Below are positions 20,726 through 30,067 of a stretch of DNA of 64,000 nt, piece after piece; position 1 is the stretch's first letter; every line of letters starts with the position of its first letter. The notes below the pieces were generated by a model that saw only the letters and a list, made by a program, of their open reading frames with translations, searched no databases and was not told the DNA's origin. The position numbers and the translations under genes were made by a program. This DNA is from Sphingomonas aracearum (lineage in GTDB: Bacteria; Pseudomonadota; Alphaproteobacteria; Sphingomonadales; Sphingomonadaceae), in contig NZ_QQNB01000001.1 of assembly GCF_003345355.1 (NCBI RefSeq), forward strand, positions 1,178,001 to 1,242,000. Direction: 5' to 3'.

Positions 20726-21007
20726 ATGCCTACCGCCCGCATCTATCAGCGCCCGAAGAATTCCACGCAGTCCGGCCGCGCCAACACCAATCGGTGGCAG
20801 CTGGAGTTCGCCCCGGAGCACGCCAAGCATGCCGATCCGCTGACCGGCTGGGCCGGATCGGAGGATGTGCGCGAGCAGATCCGCCTGTCCTTCCCGACCA
20901 GGGAAGCCGCGATCGCCTATGCCGAGCGCGAGGGCCTGGCCTTCACCGTGCATGAGGCGCCGGAGCGCAAGCTGAAGCTGCAGGCCTACGCCGACAATTT
21001 CCGCTGA
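20726..21007 (+). CDS. Complex I accessory subunit, NDUFS4-like (ETC complex I subunit family)
   Basis: A 93-residue protein matching the NADH:ubiquinone oxidoreductase 18-kDa (NDUFS4) family found in mitochondria and alphaproteobacteria. Diagnostic stretches are ARIYQRPKNSTQSGRANTN, WQLEFAP, DPLTGWAGS and F-PTREAAIAYAEREGL. It stabilises the NADH-oxidising arm of complex I. The ATG is preceded by CAGGAG at a good distance. It lies far from any nuo genes here, as is usual for this subunit. A strong hairpin follows the stop. Confidence 0.92.
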   Translation: MPTARIYQRPKNSTQSGRANTNRWQLEFAPEHAKHADPLTGWAGSEDVREQIRLSFPTREAAIAYAEREGLAFTVHEAPERKLKLQAYADNFR

Positions 21008-21009
21008 TC

Positions 21010-21033
21010 GCCCGCGGGTCTGCACCCGCGGGC
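21010..21033. terminator. Strong hairpin between convergent genes, probable terminator
   Basis: A perfect 10-bp stem GCCCGCGGGT / ACCCGCGGGC with loop CTGC lies three bases after the complex I subunit stop and nine bases before the end of cyoD. No U tract follows on either strand, so termination would be weak or rho-assisted. It may mainly protect the 3' ends. Confidence 0.5.
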
Positions 21034-21042
21034 CGACCGGCC

Positions 21043-21450
21043 TTAGCGCATGCGCTTCATCATCTCGCCCATCGGCATCAGCTGGTGCGACAGGTGATCC
21101 ATGATCCACATCGATCCGAACACCACCAGCAGCACGATCAGCACGCCGAACGCGAGCGCGAGCACGTTGTTGGTGTTGTCCGGCCCGGTGGTGATGTGGA
21201 GAAAGAAGACCAGGTGGATGCCCATCTGCGCCACCGCCAGCACGATCAGCGCCGCCGGGATCGCCGGTCCCCAGACCAGGTCCGTGCTCACCATGTAGAA
21301 ACTGCCGGCGGTCAGCGCGAGCGCCAGTAGCAGTCCGACCACATAGCCGGTGACGCCGCCGCCGAACTCCTGTCCGCTTGCGGCCTCGTCGCCGGGGGCC
21401 GAATCGTGCCGCTCGCCCCGTTCGCCCCGCTCCAGCTTGCCTTCGCTCAC
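21043..21450 (-). CDS. cyoD: Cytochrome o ubiquinol oxidase subunit IV
   Basis: Small membrane subunit of the bo3-type quinol oxidase. 135 residues with a polar N-terminus rich in Glu, Arg and Gly, then three transmembrane helices (GYVVGLLLALALTAGSF; AALIVLAVAQMGIHLVFFLH; VLALAFGVLIVLLVVFGSMW). The motif QMGIHLVFFLHI is diagnostic for CyoD. It starts at a GTG overlapping the cyoC stop (GTGA). Last gene of the cyo run. Confidence 0.92.
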   Translation of the reverse strand: MSEGKLERGERGERHDSAPGDEAASGQEFGGGVTGYVVGLLLALALTAGSFYMVSTDLVWGPAIPAALIVLAVAQMGIHLVFFLHITTGPDNTNNVLALAFGVLIVLLVVFGSMWIMDHLSHQLMPMGEMMKRMR

Positions 21451-22142
21451 CGGCCCGCTCCCATCAGATACACGATCGTGAACAATGCCACCCAGATGAT
21501 GTCCAGCGCGTGCCAGAACAGGTTGAAGCACATCAGCCTGCGCTGGATCGCCGGCAGAAAGCCGCGGCTCCACAGCTGCGCCATCATGGTGCCGCACCAC
21601 AGGATGCCGACGCCCACATGCAGGCCATGGCAGCCGACGAGCGCGAAAAAGGCGGACAGGAACGCGCTGCGCGCCGGACCGGCGCCTTCGCCGATCATCT
21701 GCGCGAACTCCTGCACCTCCAGCACCAGGAAGATGAAGCCGAGCAGGCCCGTGACCAGCAACCAGATCTGCGTCCAGGCCAGGTTGCGCCGCTCCGTCGC
21801 CACCGCGCCCAGGCCGCAGGTGAAGCTGGACAGGAGCAGCAGCCCCGTCTCGATCGCCACGCGCGGCAGCTCGAACAGCTCCGCGCCACCCGGCCCGCCC
21901 GCCGTTTCCCCGCGCAGCACCGCATAGGCGGCGAAGAAGCCGGAGAACATGATGATGTCGGAAAGGAGGAAGATCCAGAAGCCGTAGCCGGTGGTGATCC
22001 GCTTGGAGGCGGGGCCGCCATCGCCGCGCCCGGTCGCCTCGCCATGGCCGTGTCCGCCACCATGGCCGAGGCGATAGGGATCGCCGCCTTTCCCCTGCCC
22101 GCCCTGCCCGCCACCGCGATGCTGTGCCGCCGCGCCGCTCAT
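21447..22142 (-). CDS. cyoC: Cytochrome o ubiquinol oxidase subunit III
   Basis: Integral membrane subunit of the terminal quinol oxidase, 231 residues. After a Gly/His-rich leader of about 45 residues come five transmembrane helices: [20 protein letters not shown], the [15 protein letters not shown] segment, [32 protein letters not shown], and the last around [17 protein letters not shown]. The HGLHVGVG and H-ALDIIWV elements are typical of heme-copper oxidase subunit III. The His-rich leader is longer than in E. coli CyoC. Start and stop overlap the neighbours by four bases on both sides. Confidence 0.94.
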   Translation of the reverse strand: MSGAAAQHRGGGQGGQGKGGDPYRLGHGGGHGHGEATGRGDGGPASKRITTGYGFWIFLLSDIIMFSGFFAAYAVLRGETAGGPGGAELFELPRVAIETGLLLLSSFTCGLGAVATERRNLAWTQIWLLVTGLLGFIFLVLEVQEFAQMIGEGAGPARSAFLSAFFALVGCHGLHVGVGILWCGTMMAQLWSRGFLPAIQRRLMCFNLFWHALDIIWVALFTIVYLMGAGR

Positions 22143-24160
22143 GCCGGCTGCTCCCCTGCGCGTGCGCCCTGCTCGCGGAGCAGCCAGGCCGCGCGCACCT
22201 TGCGGCGCTCCCGGTCATAGGCGGCGACTTCCTCCACCGGGATCTCGTACTCGTCCTCCTTGCGCCAGGCGAACCAGACGAACGTGCCATAAGCCGCCAG
22301 CAGGCCGACGCCGACCAGCCACCAGATCTCCCAGATCAGCGCAAAGCCGGTGAAGCTGGCGAAAAAGGCGGTGACCACGCCGGTGGCGGAGTTGCGCGGC
22401 ATCTCGATCGGCTCGTATTCGGGCTCCTCGACCAGGCCCTGCGCCTCGATCGCGCGTTGCTTGATCGTCCAATAGGCTTCCTCGCCGCGCACGTCGGGCA
22501 GCACGGCGAAGTTGAAGCTTGGTGGCGGAGAGGTGGTCGCCCATTCCAGGCTGCGACCGTCCCAGGGGTCGCCGGTCTCGTCGCGCAGCTGGTCGCGGTC
22601 GCGGATCGAGACCAGCAGCTGCATGATCTGCGCCAGCACGCCCAGCCCCATGATGCCGACACCGAACAGCATGATCCACAGGAAGGGCGCCCAGCCGGCG
22701 ACGTTCACGTGCTGCAGGCGCCGGGTCATGCCCTCCAGGCCCAGCCAGTACATCGGCGTGAACACGATCAGGAAGCCGGCCAGGCTCAGCCAGAAGGCGA
22801 CATGGCCCCAGCCCTCGTGCAGGCGGAAGCCGAATGCCTTGGGGAACCAGAAGGTCATGCCGGCAAAGGCGCCGAACAGCACGCCGCCGATGATCACGTT
22901 GTGAAAGTGCGCCACAAGGAACAGCGAATTGTGCAGCATGAAGTCGGCCGGCGGCACCGCGAGCAGCACGCCCGTCATGCCGCCGACCACGAACGTCACC
23001 ATGAACGCGATCGACCACAGCATCGGCGTGGTGAAGCGGACCTTTCCGCCGTACATGGTGAACAGCCAGTTATAGACCTTCACCCCGGTGCCCACCGCGA
23101 TGATCGAGGTGGCGATGCCGAATGCGGCGTTGACGTTGGCGCCCGCTCCCATGGTGAAGAAGTGGTGCAGCCACACGGTGAAGCTCACCAGCGTGATGAA
23201 CAGGGTCGCGGCCACCATCGAGCGGTAGCCGAACAGCGGCTTGGAGGAGAAGGTGGAGATCACCTCGCTGAACACGCCGAACGCCGGCAGCACCAGGATG
23301 TACACCTCCGGGTGGCCCCAGGCCCAGATCAGGTTCACGAACAGCATGGGGTTGCCGCCCGCGTCGTTGGTGAAGAAATGAAAGCCCATGTACCGGTCGA
23401 GCGTCAGCATCGCGAGCGTCGCGGTCAGGATCGGGAAGGCGGCCACGATCAGCAGGTTGGACGCCAGCGACGTCCAGCAGAACATCGGCATGCGCAGATA
23501 GCTCATGCCCGGCGCCCGCACCTTGAGGATGGTCGTCACCAGGTTGATCCCGCTCATCAGCGTGCCGATGCCGGAAATCTGGATCGCCCACAGATAGTAA
23601 TCGACGCCGACGCCGGGCGAATAGACCTTCTCCGACAAGGGTGCATAGGGCAGCCAACCAGTGCGCGCGAACTCGCCGATCACCAGCGACACGTTGACCA
23701 GCAGCGCGCCGCTCGCCGTCAGCCAGAAACTGGTCGAGTTGAGCGTGGGAAACGCCACGTCGCGCACGCCCAGCTGCAACGGCACCACGAAGTTCATCAG
23801 GCCGATGACGAACGGCATCGCGCCGAAGAAGATCATGATCGCGCCGTGCGCCGAGAAGATCTGGTCGTAATGTTCGGGGGGGAGGTAGCCGGGCGCGTTG
23901 ACCGCCATCGCCTGCTGCGTGCGCATCAGGATCGCGTCGGAAAAGCCGCGGATCAGCATCACCAGCGCCAGCAGGATGTACATCACGCCGATGCGCTTGT
24001 GGTCCACGCTGGTGATCCACTCGTGCCACAGATACGGCCAGTGCCCCTTTTTGGTGATCCAGGCCAGCACGCCCAGCAGCAGCACGCCGATGACGGCCGC
24101 CGCGACCAGCGGGATCGGCTGGCTGAAGGGAATGGCATCAAGGCTCAGCTTGCCGAACAT
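22139..24160 (-). CDS. cyoB: Cytochrome o ubiquinol oxidase subunit I
   Basis: Catalytic heme-copper subunit reducing O2 to water with proton pumping; 673 residues, as in E. coli CyoB. Visible features are [21 protein letters not shown] (CuB histidine and the cross-linked Tyr), the adjacent CuB histidine pair in [10 protein letters not shown], the K-channel region, and [11 protein letters not shown] with the heme ligands. The N-terminus [12 protein letters not shown] and C-terminal extension [10 protein letters not shown] match quinol oxidases. It shares one base with the cyoA stop (TGATG) and four with cyoC, which favours tight stoichiometry. Confidence 0.97.
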   Translation of the reverse strand: MFGKLSLDAIPFSQPIPLVAAAVIGVLLLGVLAWITKKGHWPYLWHEWITSVDHKRIGVMYILLALVMLIRGFSDAILMRTQQAMAVNAPGYLPPEHYDQIFSAHGAIMIFFGAMPFVIGLMNFVVPLQLGVRDVAFPTLNSTSFWLTASGALLVNVSLVIGEFARTGWLPYAPLSEKVYSPGVGVDYYLWAIQISGIGTLMSGINLVTTILKVRAPGMSYLRMPMFCWTSLASNLLIVAAFPILTATLAMLTLDRYMGFHFFTNDAGGNPMLFVNLIWAWGHPEVYILVLPAFGVFSEVISTFSSKPLFGYRSMVAATLFITLVSFTVWLHHFFTMGAGANVNAAFGIATSIIAVGTGVKVYNWLFTMYGGKVRFTTPMLWSIAFMVTFVVGGMTGVLLAVPPADFMLHNSLFLVAHFHNVIIGGVLFGAFAGMTFWFPKAFGFRLHEGWGHVAFWLSLAGFLIVFTPMYWLGLEGMTRRLQHVNVAGWAPFLWIMLFGVGIMGLGVLAQIMQLLVSIRDRDQLRDETGDPWDGRSLEWATTSPPPSFNFAVLPDVRGEEAYWTIKQRAIEAQGLVEEPEYEPIEMPRNSATGVVTAFFASFTGFALIWEIWWLVGVGLLAAYGTFVWFAWRKEDEYEIPVEEVAAYDRERRKVRAAWLLREQGARAGEQPA

Positions 24161-25110
24161 CAGCTCTCGTCTCCGGGCGAGACCCTGGGCCCGCCACGCC
24201 CTTCCTGCGGGCCGGCCGCAGGCTTGATTTCCTGACGCACCACCGCGTCGAACAGGCCCGGCTGCACCTGGCCCCAGAAGCCCGGCGGCACCTTCTGGCT
24301 CTGCTGCGCGAACTTCTCGTAGGCGGGCCTGTCCAGCAGGCGCCCGCGCGCCCGGGCCTGCGCCACCCAGCCCTCGAACTGTGCCGCGGGCACCGCATCG
24401 GTGGCGAAGTTCATGTCGGAAAAGCCGTCGCCGCTATAATGGGCGGACGTGCTGTAATAGCGGCCGGGCGTGTCCGCGCGCATGTTCAGCTGGGTCGCCA
24501 TCCCGTTCATGGTGTAGATCTGGCTGACGAGCTGCGGCACGAAGAACACGTTCATGACGCTGGACGAGGTCAGACGGAAATGCACCGGCCGGCCGACCGG
24601 CACCACCAGCCGGTTCACCGTGGCGATGCCCTGTTCGGGATAGATGAACAGCCATTTCCAGTCGGTGGAGACGACCTCCACCTCCAGCGCCTTCTGGTTC
24701 GATTCGATCGGGCGGGCAGGGTCCAGCTGGTGGCTGCCCACCCAGATCACGCCGCCCAGGAACAGGATGGTGAGGATCGGGATTGACCAGACGAGCAGCT
24801 CGATACGGCCGGAAAACGTGAACTCCGGCCGGTAGGTCGCCTTGTCGTTGCCGGCGCGATACCACCAGGCGAAGACCAGGGTGGCGAGGATCGTGGGCAC
24901 GACGATCGCCAGCATGATCGCCAGCGAGTTGAACAGGATGGTCCGGTTCTGGCCGGCGATCGGCCCGTGCGGGTTGAGCACGCCGGTGCCGACGCAACCG
25001 GACAGCAGGAGCGGAACCGTCGCAGCGCAGGCACGCCGCAGCCGGGAGCGGAAGGCATCGCCGATCATGGTCGGGCCGAGTAGCACGTCTTGCCTCCCGT
25101 TCACCTGCAT
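24160..25110 (-). CDS. cyoA: Cytochrome o ubiquinol oxidase subunit II (lipoprotein)
   Basis: Subunit II of the quinol oxidase, about 316 residues. A lipobox LLLSGC marks a lipoprotein, followed by two membrane helices and a periplasmic cupredoxin domain. The cupredoxin lacks the CuA ligands: where cytochrome c oxidases have the Cys-x3-Cys loop this reads [10 protein letters not shown]. That supports quinol rather than cytochrome c as the donor. Two starts are possible. ATG 25110 (AAGGA close upstream) overlaps the mobA stop by ten bases. ATG 25068 gives a more typical lipoprotein leader but has no clear binding site. First of the four cyo genes; cyoE is not in the window. Confidence 0.93.
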   Translation of the reverse strand: MQVNGRQDVLLGPTMIGDAFRSRLRRACAATVPLLLSGCVGTGVLNPHGPIAGQNRTILFNSLAIMLAIVVPTILATLVFAWWYRAGNDKATYRPEFTFSGRIELLVWSIPILTILFLGGVIWVGSHQLDPARPIESNQKALEVEVVSTDWKWLFIYPEQGIATVNRLVVPVGRPVHFRLTSSSVMNVFFVPQLVSQIYTMNGMATQLNMRADTPGRYYSTSAHYSGDGFSDMNFATDAVPAAQFEGWVAQARARGRLLDRPAYEKFAQQSQKVPPGFWGQVQPGLFDAVVRQEIKPAAGPQEGRGGPRVSPGDES

Positions 25111-25694
25111 ATTTCCTTGGGCGGGCTTCCTTCGTGCACTTGCCCGGTTGCCGGTTGCAACAGGTGGAGATCGGCCGGCCGGTTCACGTTGGCGATCCCC
25201 TCCTCCCAGTCGATCGCCGCCGCGCCGATTGCGGTTGCCCAGCCGCGCATCGACAGCCGGGTGTCGACCCGCAGATGCTCGCCCAGCCGATCGGCCAGCG
25301 CCGCCGGCCACAGGCCCAGCACCGGCAGCGGGCGCACCCAGGCGCAGGACGTGCCCGCCACCTGCGCCAGCAAGTGCGGGGAAAGGCGCGGGGTATCGCA
25401 CGGCGCGCTCAGCACGGCGCGGTACCCATGGTCCCGCGCGTGGCGCAGCGCGGCCAGCAGTCCGCCCAGCGGCCCCTGGCGCACACCCGGCGGATCGTCG
25501 ATCGCCGGGAGCCCCGGCCAGGGGCGGCCGACCACCACCACCTTTGCCACATGCGGCGCCAGCGCGTCCGCGACATGCTCGATCAGCGGCCTGCCTTCCA
25601 ACATCGCCGCGGCCTTGTCCCCACCGAAACGACGCGCCTCGCCCCCGGCCAGGATCGCGCCCAGGATCGGGGCGGCGGGAGCGTCCGCGCTCAC
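25101..25694 (-). CDS. mobA: Molybdenum cofactor guanylyltransferase
   Basis: Attaches GMP to molybdopterin to form the bis-MGD cofactor used by enzymes of the DMSO reductase family. 197 residues from a GTG that overlaps the fdhD stop (GTGA). The nucleotidyltransferase signature LAGGEARRFGGDKA lies near residue 14; GPLGGLLAALRHA and SAPCDTPRL follow as in MobA. Its place between fdhD and the molybdopterin oxidoreductase gene on one side and cyo on the other suggests it serves that oxidoreductase. The 3' end overlaps the possible cyoA start. Confidence 0.92.
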   Translation of the reverse strand: MSADAPAAPILGAILAGGEARRFGGDKAAAMLEGRPLIEHVADALAPHVAKVVVVGRPWPGLPAIDDPPGVRQGPLGGLLAALRHARDHGYRAVLSAPCDTPRLSPHLLAQVAGTSCAWVRPLPVLGLWPAALADRLGEHLRVDTRLSMRGWATAIGAAAIDWEEGIANVNRPADLHLLQPATGQVHEGSPPKEICR

Positions 25695-26521
25695 CGCGTG
25701 GCCAGCACGGCATCGGGCCGCGCCAGCACCGTCAGCGGCAGCCCCGCCGCCGCCGCGCGCTCCACGGCCAGGCTGGTGGGAGCGGAAATCGTCGCCAGCA
25801 TGGGGCACCCGGCCAGCACCGCTTTCTCGACCAGTTCGTAGGAACAGCGCGAGCTGAGCAAGGCGAACCCGCCCTCCCAGGCCGTGTCCAAGCGCAGCAT
25901 GGCGCCGATCAGCTTGTCGAAGGCGTTGTGGCGGCCGACATCCTCCCGCACCAGGCGGATGCCGCCCTCGGCGTCGCACAGGGCCGCGCCGTGCACCGCG
26001 CCGGTTGTGCGATGGAGCGGCTGGTGCTCGCGGAACCGCTCCAGCGCGTGGAACACCGCCGCCCGGTCGCCCTGCCAGGGTGCCGCGATCCGCGGCAGCG
26101 GGCGCAGCGCCTGTTCCAGATTCTCGATCCCGCACAGGCCGCAGGAGGAGTCGGACACGCGATGTCGCACCCGATCGGCCACCCGCGCGGCAAGGCCGGG
26201 ACGCAGCGTCACCCGCAGCACCGTGCCGCGTGCGGTGCGGTGCGCGTCCACCTCCGCGATGTCGCCCGCGTCATCGATCAGCCGTTCGGACAGCGCGAAG
26301 CCATAGGCGAGATCGCCGAGGTCGGTCGGCGTCGCCATCAATACGGCATAGCCGATGCCGTTGAACTCCAGCGCCACGGGCGCTTCGATGGCGAGCGGAC
26401 GGGTCACGGCACCCGTGACCCCATCCGCCGCAACCCGATCAAAGGGAGCGGCAAACGTACCGGCACTCCCTGCGTCACCCCGGACCTGTTCCGGGGTCCA
26501 CCCGTCCGCATGCTCTGCCAT
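25691..26521 (-). CDS. fdhD: Formate dehydrogenase accessory sulfurtransferase FdhD
   Basis: Transfers sulfur from the cysteine desulfurase to the molybdenum cofactor of formate-dehydrogenase-like enzymes. 276 residues. The sulfur-carrying cysteine pair is in DSSCGLCGIE. RLVREDVGRHNAFDKLIG and SSRCSYELVEKA are family hallmarks. The ATG at 26521 has AGGAG six bases upstream. Oddly, residues 4-18 (HADGWTPEQVRGDAG) are encoded by one of the dispersed palindromes, so the extreme N-terminus may be a repeat-derived addition. If so, an older start lay further inside, before AIEAPVALEFNG. Confidence 0.92.
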   Translation of the reverse strand: MAEHADGWTPEQVRGDAGSAGTFAAPFDRVAADGVTGAVTRPLAIEAPVALEFNGIGYAVLMATPTDLGDLAYGFALSERLIDDAGDIAEVDAHRTARGTVLRVTLRPGLAARVADRVRHRVSDSSCGLCGIENLEQALRPLPRIAAPWQGDRAAVFHALERFREHQPLHRTTGAVHGAALCDAEGGIRLVREDVGRHNAFDKLIGAMLRLDTAWEGGFALLSSRCSYELVEKAVLAGCPMLATISAPTSLAVERAAAAGLPLTVLARPDAVLATR

Positions 26522-26568
26522 GCACTGCTCCTGTCGGACCGTGGTTACCGGAACAAGTCCGGCACGAC
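26477..26568. repeat. Paired palindromes (family B) spanning the fdhD start
   Basis: Two inverted-repeat units face each other across the first codons of fdhD. At 26477-26497, ACCCCGGA and TCCGGGGT flank CCTGT. At 26539-26568 a CCGTGG-x4-CCGGAAC-x2-GTCCGGCA unit occurs, which is the reverse complement of the element at 34702-34731. One unit lies inside the fdhD reading frame, the other in the 62-base gap to the upstream oxidoreductase gene. Confidence 0.6.
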
Positions 26569-26583
26569 GACGAGGATGGGTCG

Positions 26584-28872
26584 CTATGCCACGATCCGCA
26601 CCGGCACGCTCTTGGCGGCCGGCACGAAGCTTTCCTCGGCATGGTGGTCCACGGCGATCAGCACGTTGCATTCGGGGTAATAGGCGCCGAGACATCCGCG
26701 CGGGATGTCGTAGGGGGTGACGATCAGCCCTTCCCGCCGGCGCAGCTTGCCGTCCTGCGCGTCGCCTTCCAGGGCCACGATCTGGCCTTCGGCGAGCCCC
26801 TGCTCGGCCATGTCCGCCTTGTGCATGAACAGCACGTCGCGCGTGCCCTTCACCCCGCGGAAACGGTCGTGATAGCCGTAGATGGTGGTGTTGAACTGGT
26901 CGTTCGAGCGCAGCGTCATCAACCGGAAGCGGCCGGGCGCATCCTCGAAGCCGGCCGCGGACAAGTCGCTCGGCACCAGGAACTCGGCCTTCTTGCTCTT
27001 CGTCTCCCAGACGCGCCCGGCGGCCTTGTTGCCCTTCCAGAAGCCGCCCGGCTGGAACAGCCGCTGGTTGAAGTCCTTGAAATATTCCGGATAGGTCCGC
27101 TCGATCGCATCGCGGACCAGGGAATAGTCGGCGACCCAGGCATCCCAGTCGACATGCGGGTTGGCCGGCAGCAGCCGCCTGGCCAGCGCGCCGACGATCG
27201 CCGGCTCGGACAAGAGGTGCGGGCTCGCCGGCGCCGCCTTGCCGCGCGAGCCGTGGATGCAGCTGGTCGAATCCTCCATCGACACCGCCTGCGGGCCGCT
27301 CGCCTGCCGGTCCTCCTCGATGCGGCCGAGGCACGGCAGCAGGTACGTCACGCGGCCGGGGAACAGGTGATTGCGGTTGAGCTTGGTGGCGATCTGCACC
27401 GACAGCTCCAGCCGCGGCCAGGCCTCTTCCATCGCCGCCGTTTCCGGCACCGCGCGCAGGAAGTTGCCCCCCAGCCCGATGAATGCCTTCACCGATCCGT
27501 CGATCACGCCGTGGCAGGCCTCCACCGTGTTGAGGCCCTTCTCCGCCGGCGGCTCGAAATGGTAGAGCTCGCGATACTTGTCGATCGGCGCCAGTTCCGT
27601 CTTCTCGGTGATGCCGACGGTGCGCTGGCCCTGCACGTTGGAATGGCCGCGCACCGGCGTCGGCCCCGCGCCCGGCTTGCCGATATTGCCGCGAAGGAGC
27701 AGCAGGTTCACCAGCATGCGGACGTTCTCCACGCCCTTCACATGCTGGGTCAGGCCCATGCCGTAGATGCCGAGCACCGCGTCCGATCGCGCATAGACGG
27801 TGGCGGCCGCCTCGATCGCCTTCTTCTTGAGGCCGGACTCGCGCTCGATATCCGCCCATTCCGTCCGGCGCACCGCCTCGATGAACTCCTCGGCCCCCTG
27901 CGTGTGCTGGTCCAGGAAGCCGGTGTCGAGCACGCGCTTGTCGCCGCGCGCCGCCGCCTCGTCATCCCATTGGATCACGAACTTGGCGATCCCCATCATC
28001 GCGGCGATGTCGCCGCCCGCCTTCACCTGGTGATACTGGGTGGAGATGCGCGTTTCGCCCAGCGTCGCCATCTCGATCGGGTTCTGCGGATCGGTGAAGC
28101 GCTCGAGCCCGCGTTCCTTCAGCGGGTTGAAGGTGATGATCTCCACCCCGCGCTTCCGGCAGTCGCGCAGGTCGTGCAGCATGCGGGGCGAGTTGGAGCC
28201 GACATTCTGGCCGAAGAAGAAGATCGCGTCGCACAGCTCGAAGTCGACGAGCTGCGTGGTGCCCACCGGCACGCCGATCGCTTCCTTGAGCCCGACCGAC
28301 GTCGACTCATGGCACATGTTGGAGCTGTCGGGCAGGTTCTGCGAGCCGTACATCCGCGCCATCAGGGCATACATGTAGCTCGCCTCCAGGCTGGCCCGGC
28401 CGGAAGCGTAGAAGACGACGGACTTGGGATCGAGCGGCTTCAGCTCGGCGGCGATCGCATCGAACGCCTCGTCCCACGAACAGGCGACATATTTGTCGGT
28501 CGCCGCATCGTAGCGCAGCGGATGCGTCAGCCGGCCCTGCTGTTCGAGATCGTAGTCCTTCCACTCGCGCAGCTCGGCCAGCGTGTGCTTTTGGAAGAAC
28601 TCGGGCGTGGTGCGCAGGGTCGTCAGCTCCCACGCAGTGGCCTTGCCGCCTTCCTCGCAGAACTCGAACGGATGATGGTCCTTGGGCTTGGCCCACGCGC
28701 AGGACACGCACATGAAGCCGTCGGGCTTGTTCTGGCGGACCAGCTCGCGCGCGACCTCGGGATTGACCCGCTCGCGCGGCAGGATGTCGGCCAGCGAGTT
28801 CACCGAACCCCAGCCGCCCGCCGGGCCCCAATAGGGCTTGATCTGCGGGTTGTCCGCTTCCTGCTTGGCCAC
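26584..28872 (-). CDS. FdhF/YdeP-type molybdopterin oxidoreductase
   Basis: A 762-residue bis-MGD enzyme, almost the length of E. coli YdeP (759). GTG 28872 was chosen over the ATG at 28950 because AAGGGGA lies just upstream and the added 26 residues look non-coding. It has an N-terminal cysteine set (CVSCAWAKPK, then FEFCEEGGKA) instead of the usual four-cysteine cluster motif of formate dehydrogenases. NMCHESTSVGLKEAIGV supplies the probable Mo-ligating Cys, and FFGQNVGSNSPRML and GHSNVQGQRT the MGD-binding loops. YdeP is linked to acid resistance; the substrate of this family is unproven. fdhD and mobA follow directly. Formate as substrate is possible but not shown. Confidence 0.88.
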   Translation of the reverse strand: MAKQEADNPQIKPYWGPAGGWGSVNSLADILPRERVNPEVARELVRQNKPDGFMCVSCAWAKPKDHHPFEFCEEGGKATAWELTTLRTTPEFFQKHTLAELREWKDYDLEQQGRLTHPLRYDAATDKYVACSWDEAFDAIAAELKPLDPKSVVFYASGRASLEASYMYALMARMYGSQNLPDSSNMCHESTSVGLKEAIGVPVGTTQLVDFELCDAIFFFGQNVGSNSPRMLHDLRDCRKRGVEIITFNPLKERGLERFTDPQNPIEMATLGETRISTQYHQVKAGGDIAAMMGIAKFVIQWDDEAAARGDKRVLDTGFLDQHTQGAEEFIEAVRRTEWADIERESGLKKKAIEAAATVYARSDAVLGIYGMGLTQHVKGVENVRMLVNLLLLRGNIGKPGAGPTPVRGHSNVQGQRTVGITEKTELAPIDKYRELYHFEPPAEKGLNTVEACHGVIDGSVKAFIGLGGNFLRAVPETAAMEEAWPRLELSVQIATKLNRNHLFPGRVTYLLPCLGRIEEDRQASGPQAVSMEDSTSCIHGSRGKAAPASPHLLSEPAIVGALARRLLPANPHVDWDAWVADYSLVRDAIERTYPEYFKDFNQRLFQPGGFWKGNKAAGRVWETKSKKAEFLVPSDLSAAGFEDAPGRFRLMTLRSNDQFNTTIYGYHDRFRGVKGTRDVLFMHKADMAEQGLAEGQIVALEGDAQDGKLRRREGLIVTPYDIPRGCLGAYYPECNVLIAVDHHAEESFVPAAKSVPVRIVA

Positions 28873-28975
28873 GTGCCATCCCCTTCGATCTGAACGTTCT
28901 TCCCGGCAGTCACGGAACGGGCAAGCCGCCGAATGGTTCACGCTGGGCACTGACGCAGATCAACCAGGAGAGCTT

Positions 28976-30064
28976 ATGTCCCATCCGGTTCGTTTCTCGC
29001 CATCCGTCGAACAGCCGGAGGCGGACGAGGCGGAGACGATCCGCCAACTGGAGGAGCAGTTCAGGAAGATCCTGGACATCACCTCCCGGGATTACGGCCA
29101 TGCCGTCCGCTCGGTGCACGCAAAGGGGCACGGCCTCGCCTCGGGCACGTTCCGGGTGCACGACGGTCTGCCGCCGGAGCTGGCGCAGGGCCTGTTCGCG
29201 CGTGCCGGCGAGTTCGAGGCGATCCTCCGCCTGTCCACCAATGCCGGCGACATCCTGGACGATTCGATCTCGCTGCCCCGCGGCATCGCGCTGAAGATCC
29301 TGGGCGTGGAGGGCGAGCGCCTGCCGGGTTCGGAAGGCGATACCACGCAGGACCTGATCCTGGTCAACGGGCCGGCCTTTGCCGCTTCCACGCCCAGGCA
29401 GTTCCTCGGCAACCTCAAGCTGCTCGCCAGCACCACCGACAAGGCGGAAGGCGCCAAGAAGGTGCTGTCCGCCTTTCTGCGCGGCGCGGAGGCGGCGCTG
29501 GAGGCGGTGGGCGGCTCGTCGTCGACCTTGACCACGCTGGGCGGCGCGAAGCCCGTCCATCCGCTGGGCGCGACCTATTACAGCCAGACGCCCTACCGCT
29601 ACGGCGATTACCTCGCCAAGTTCCAGCTGGTGCCCGTGTCCGGCATCAAGGACTATGCAAACGAGACGATCAATGCCTCGGGCCGCCCCGATGCGATCCG
29701 CACAGCCGTGAACGAGCTGATGGTCGAGCAAGGCGGCACCTGGGAGCTGCGCGTGCAATTGTGCACCGATCTCGAGAGGATGCCGGTGGAGGATGCCGCG
29801 GTGATCTGGGACGAGAAGGAAAGCCCCTTCCGCACCGTGGCCACGCTCACCGTTCCTCCGCAGATCGCCTGGGAGGATCCGGCGAGCGACCTGCTCGAGG
29901 ACAAGCTCAGCTTCATGCCCTGGCATGGGCTCCTGGCGCACCAGCCGCTCGGCGGCGTGAACCGGGCGCGGCGCGATCCCTACAGGATGTCTGCCGACTA
30001 TCGCGGCCGCTTCAACGGCTGCCCGATCCACGAGCCGGCGGCGCTGGCCGACCTGCGGGGCTGA
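28976..30064 (+). CDS. Catalase-family (catalase-related) heme protein
   Basis: 362 residues, shorter than classic catalases (about 480) and matching the short catalase-related group (SrpA-like). The core signature is YGHAVRSVHAKGHGLASG, with the probable distal histidine in VHAKGHG. Later segments GIALKILGVEG, DLILVNGPAFA and ATYYSQTPYRYG follow the catalase fold. No signal peptide is visible, so a cytosolic site is likely. ATG preceded by CAGGAG. It is divergent from the molybdopterin oxidoreductase gene. Peroxide or organic peroxide removal is inferred from family. Confidence 0.85.
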   Translation: MSHPVRFSPSVEQPEADEAETIRQLEEQFRKILDITSRDYGHAVRSVHAKGHGLASGTFRVHDGLPPELAQGLFARAGEFEAILRLSTNAGDILDDSISLPRGIALKILGVEGERLPGSEGDTTQDLILVNGPAFAASTPRQFLGNLKLLASTTDKAEGAKKVLSAFLRGAEAALEAVGGSSSTLTTLGGAKPVHPLGATYYSQTPYRYGDYLAKFQLVPVSGIKDYANETINASGRPDAIRTAVNELMVEQGGTWELRVQLCTDLERMPVEDAAVIWDEKESPFRTVATLTVPPQIAWEDPASDLLEDKLSFMPWHGLLAHQPLGGVNRARRDPYRMSADYRGRFNGCPIHEPAALADLRG

Positions 30065-30067
30065 GGC

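Noticed and set aside
22124..24235. 703-codon plus-strand frame opposite cyoB
   Set aside because: Shadow of cyoB, rich in His, Arg and Gln, with no recognisable domain.
24160..25713. Longer open frame that would fuse cyoA to upstream residues
   Set aside because: The upstream residues are mobA antisense-frame sequence and lack a signal; the lipobox places the true start near 25110 or 25068.
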